Source: Sporosarcina sp. Marseille-Q4063 | GTDB taxonomy: Bacteria > Bacillota > Bacilli > Bacillales_A > Planococcaceae | DNA: 64,000 nt | Assembly: GCF_018309085.1 (NCBI RefSeq) | Contig: NZ_CP070502.1 | Span: forward strand, 3,405,001 to 3,469,000 | Direction of reading: 5' to 3' | In this document: positions 63,711 to 64,000 of the stretch, in pieces | How the letters are laid out: each line of letters starts with the position of its first letter | How positions within the stretch are numbered: position 1 is the stretch's first letter | The notes under the pieces: generated by a model | Seen by the model: only the letters and a program-made list of their open reading frames with translations | Database searches by the model: none | What the model was told of the DNA's origin: nothing | Translations under genes and position numbers: made by a program

Positions 63711-64000
63711 ATGATTGGGGACAAGCAAATAGGCACACGCATATTTAATATCATTAACGCCACATTACTGACAATCTTAGCCTTAATAATGATACTGCCG
63801 TTTATTCACGTTCTCGGTAGTTCATTTGCAACTGGAGCAGAAATAGCAGAGAAGAGGTTCCTCTTATTTCCTACTAAGTTCACGTTAAGTGCCTATAAAT
63901 ATATCTTTTCAACAGACACGGTTATGAAGTCGGTTATGGTTTCTATTTTCGTTACAGTTGCGGGGACGCTTTGGAGTATGTTCTTATCCACTTTAACGGC
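63711..64000 (+). CDS. LplC/YtcP-like ABC importer permease, 5' part
   Basis: The frame from the ATG at 63711 (AGGAGG upstream) runs off the right edge after 96 codons. It begins MIGDKQIGTRIFNIINATLL and contains one complete membrane helix (about 18-38) and part of the second, with LPFIHVLGSSFATG, a pattern of LplC-type subunits. The EAA loop lies outside the window. Confidence 0.88.
   Translation, partial: MIGDKQIGTRIFNIINATLLTILALIMILPFIHVLGSSFATGAEIAEKRFLLFPTKFTLSAYKYIFSTDTVMKSVMVSIFVTVAGTLWSMFLSTLT

Overview
The window is a low-GC Gram-positive (Bacillales) chromosome segment, possibly Planococcaceae. This rests on AGGAGG-type ribosome sites, frequent TTG/GTG starts, cre sites, YesM/YesN-type two-component systems, lipoprotein-based sugar importers and Leloir genes of the Firmicutes type. 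Genus and species cannot be fixed from the sequence alone. Nearly every gene concerns import, sensing or breakdown of plant- or glycan-derived sugars. I saw no rRNA, tRNA, prophage, transposase or CRISPR array.

Region 1 (1-5.7 kb): the tail of a DUF4091/GH123-like protein, three Gfo/Idh/MocA oxidoreductases, a YesL-like membrane protein and a TIM-barrel isomerase/epimerase/lyase. This gene set could support oxidative glycoside processing. Region 2 (6.2-19.6 kb): a ROK sugar kinase, an ABC importer, another Gfo/Idh enzyme, a GH35 beta-galactosidase, LacI and GntR regulators, then agaS, a tagatose-bisphosphate aldolase, a tagatose-6-phosphate kinase and a NagA/AgaA deacetylase. Together these form a nearly complete route for (N-acetyl)galactosamine and galactosides. 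Region 3 (19.7-21.7 kb): two divergent Gfo/Idh genes. Region 4 (21.8-28.9 kb): a three-component sensor (sugar-binding sensor, kinase, AraC-type regulator) next to an ABC importer. Region 5 (29.4-35.3 kb, minus strand): galK-galE-galT-galM and a ROK repressor. Region 6 (35.5-43.3 kb): an EamA transporter, uxaC, gnd, a second ROK repressor, a stand-alone LarC1-type protein and an unknown membrane protein. Region 7 (44.0-52.0 kb): an ABC importer, a GH105 unsaturated rhamnogalacturonyl hydrolase and a YesM/YesN pair. Region 8 (52.7-58.9 kb): an IclR regulator divergent from kdgA-kdgK-kduI-kduD, a TIM-barrel protein and an inositol-monophosphatase-like protein, which is the pectin/5-keto-4-deoxyuronate route. 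Region 9 (59.0-64.0 kb): a small unknown protein, a LacI regulator and the start of an LplA/YteP/YtcP-like importer that runs off the window.

The least explained content lies between genes. A GC-rich structured repeat (about 130 bp, five full copies and one truncated) sits beside rho-independent terminators, with compensatory base changes in its stems and exchangeable arms. A second 96-bp structured repeat has two full copies and one deletion remnant. A 148-bp element is bounded by perfect 13-bp inverted repeats. Three tandem 85-bp units, each ending like a terminator, lead directly into a histidine kinase gene. Five repeats spaced exactly 21 bp apart precede a TIM-barrel gene. Two promoters (uxaC, kdgA) can be read in detail, with 17-bp spacers, cre-like sites and palindromic operators.

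None of the four ABC importers has an ATPase gene here, so they probably share an MsmX-type ATPase encoded elsewhere.
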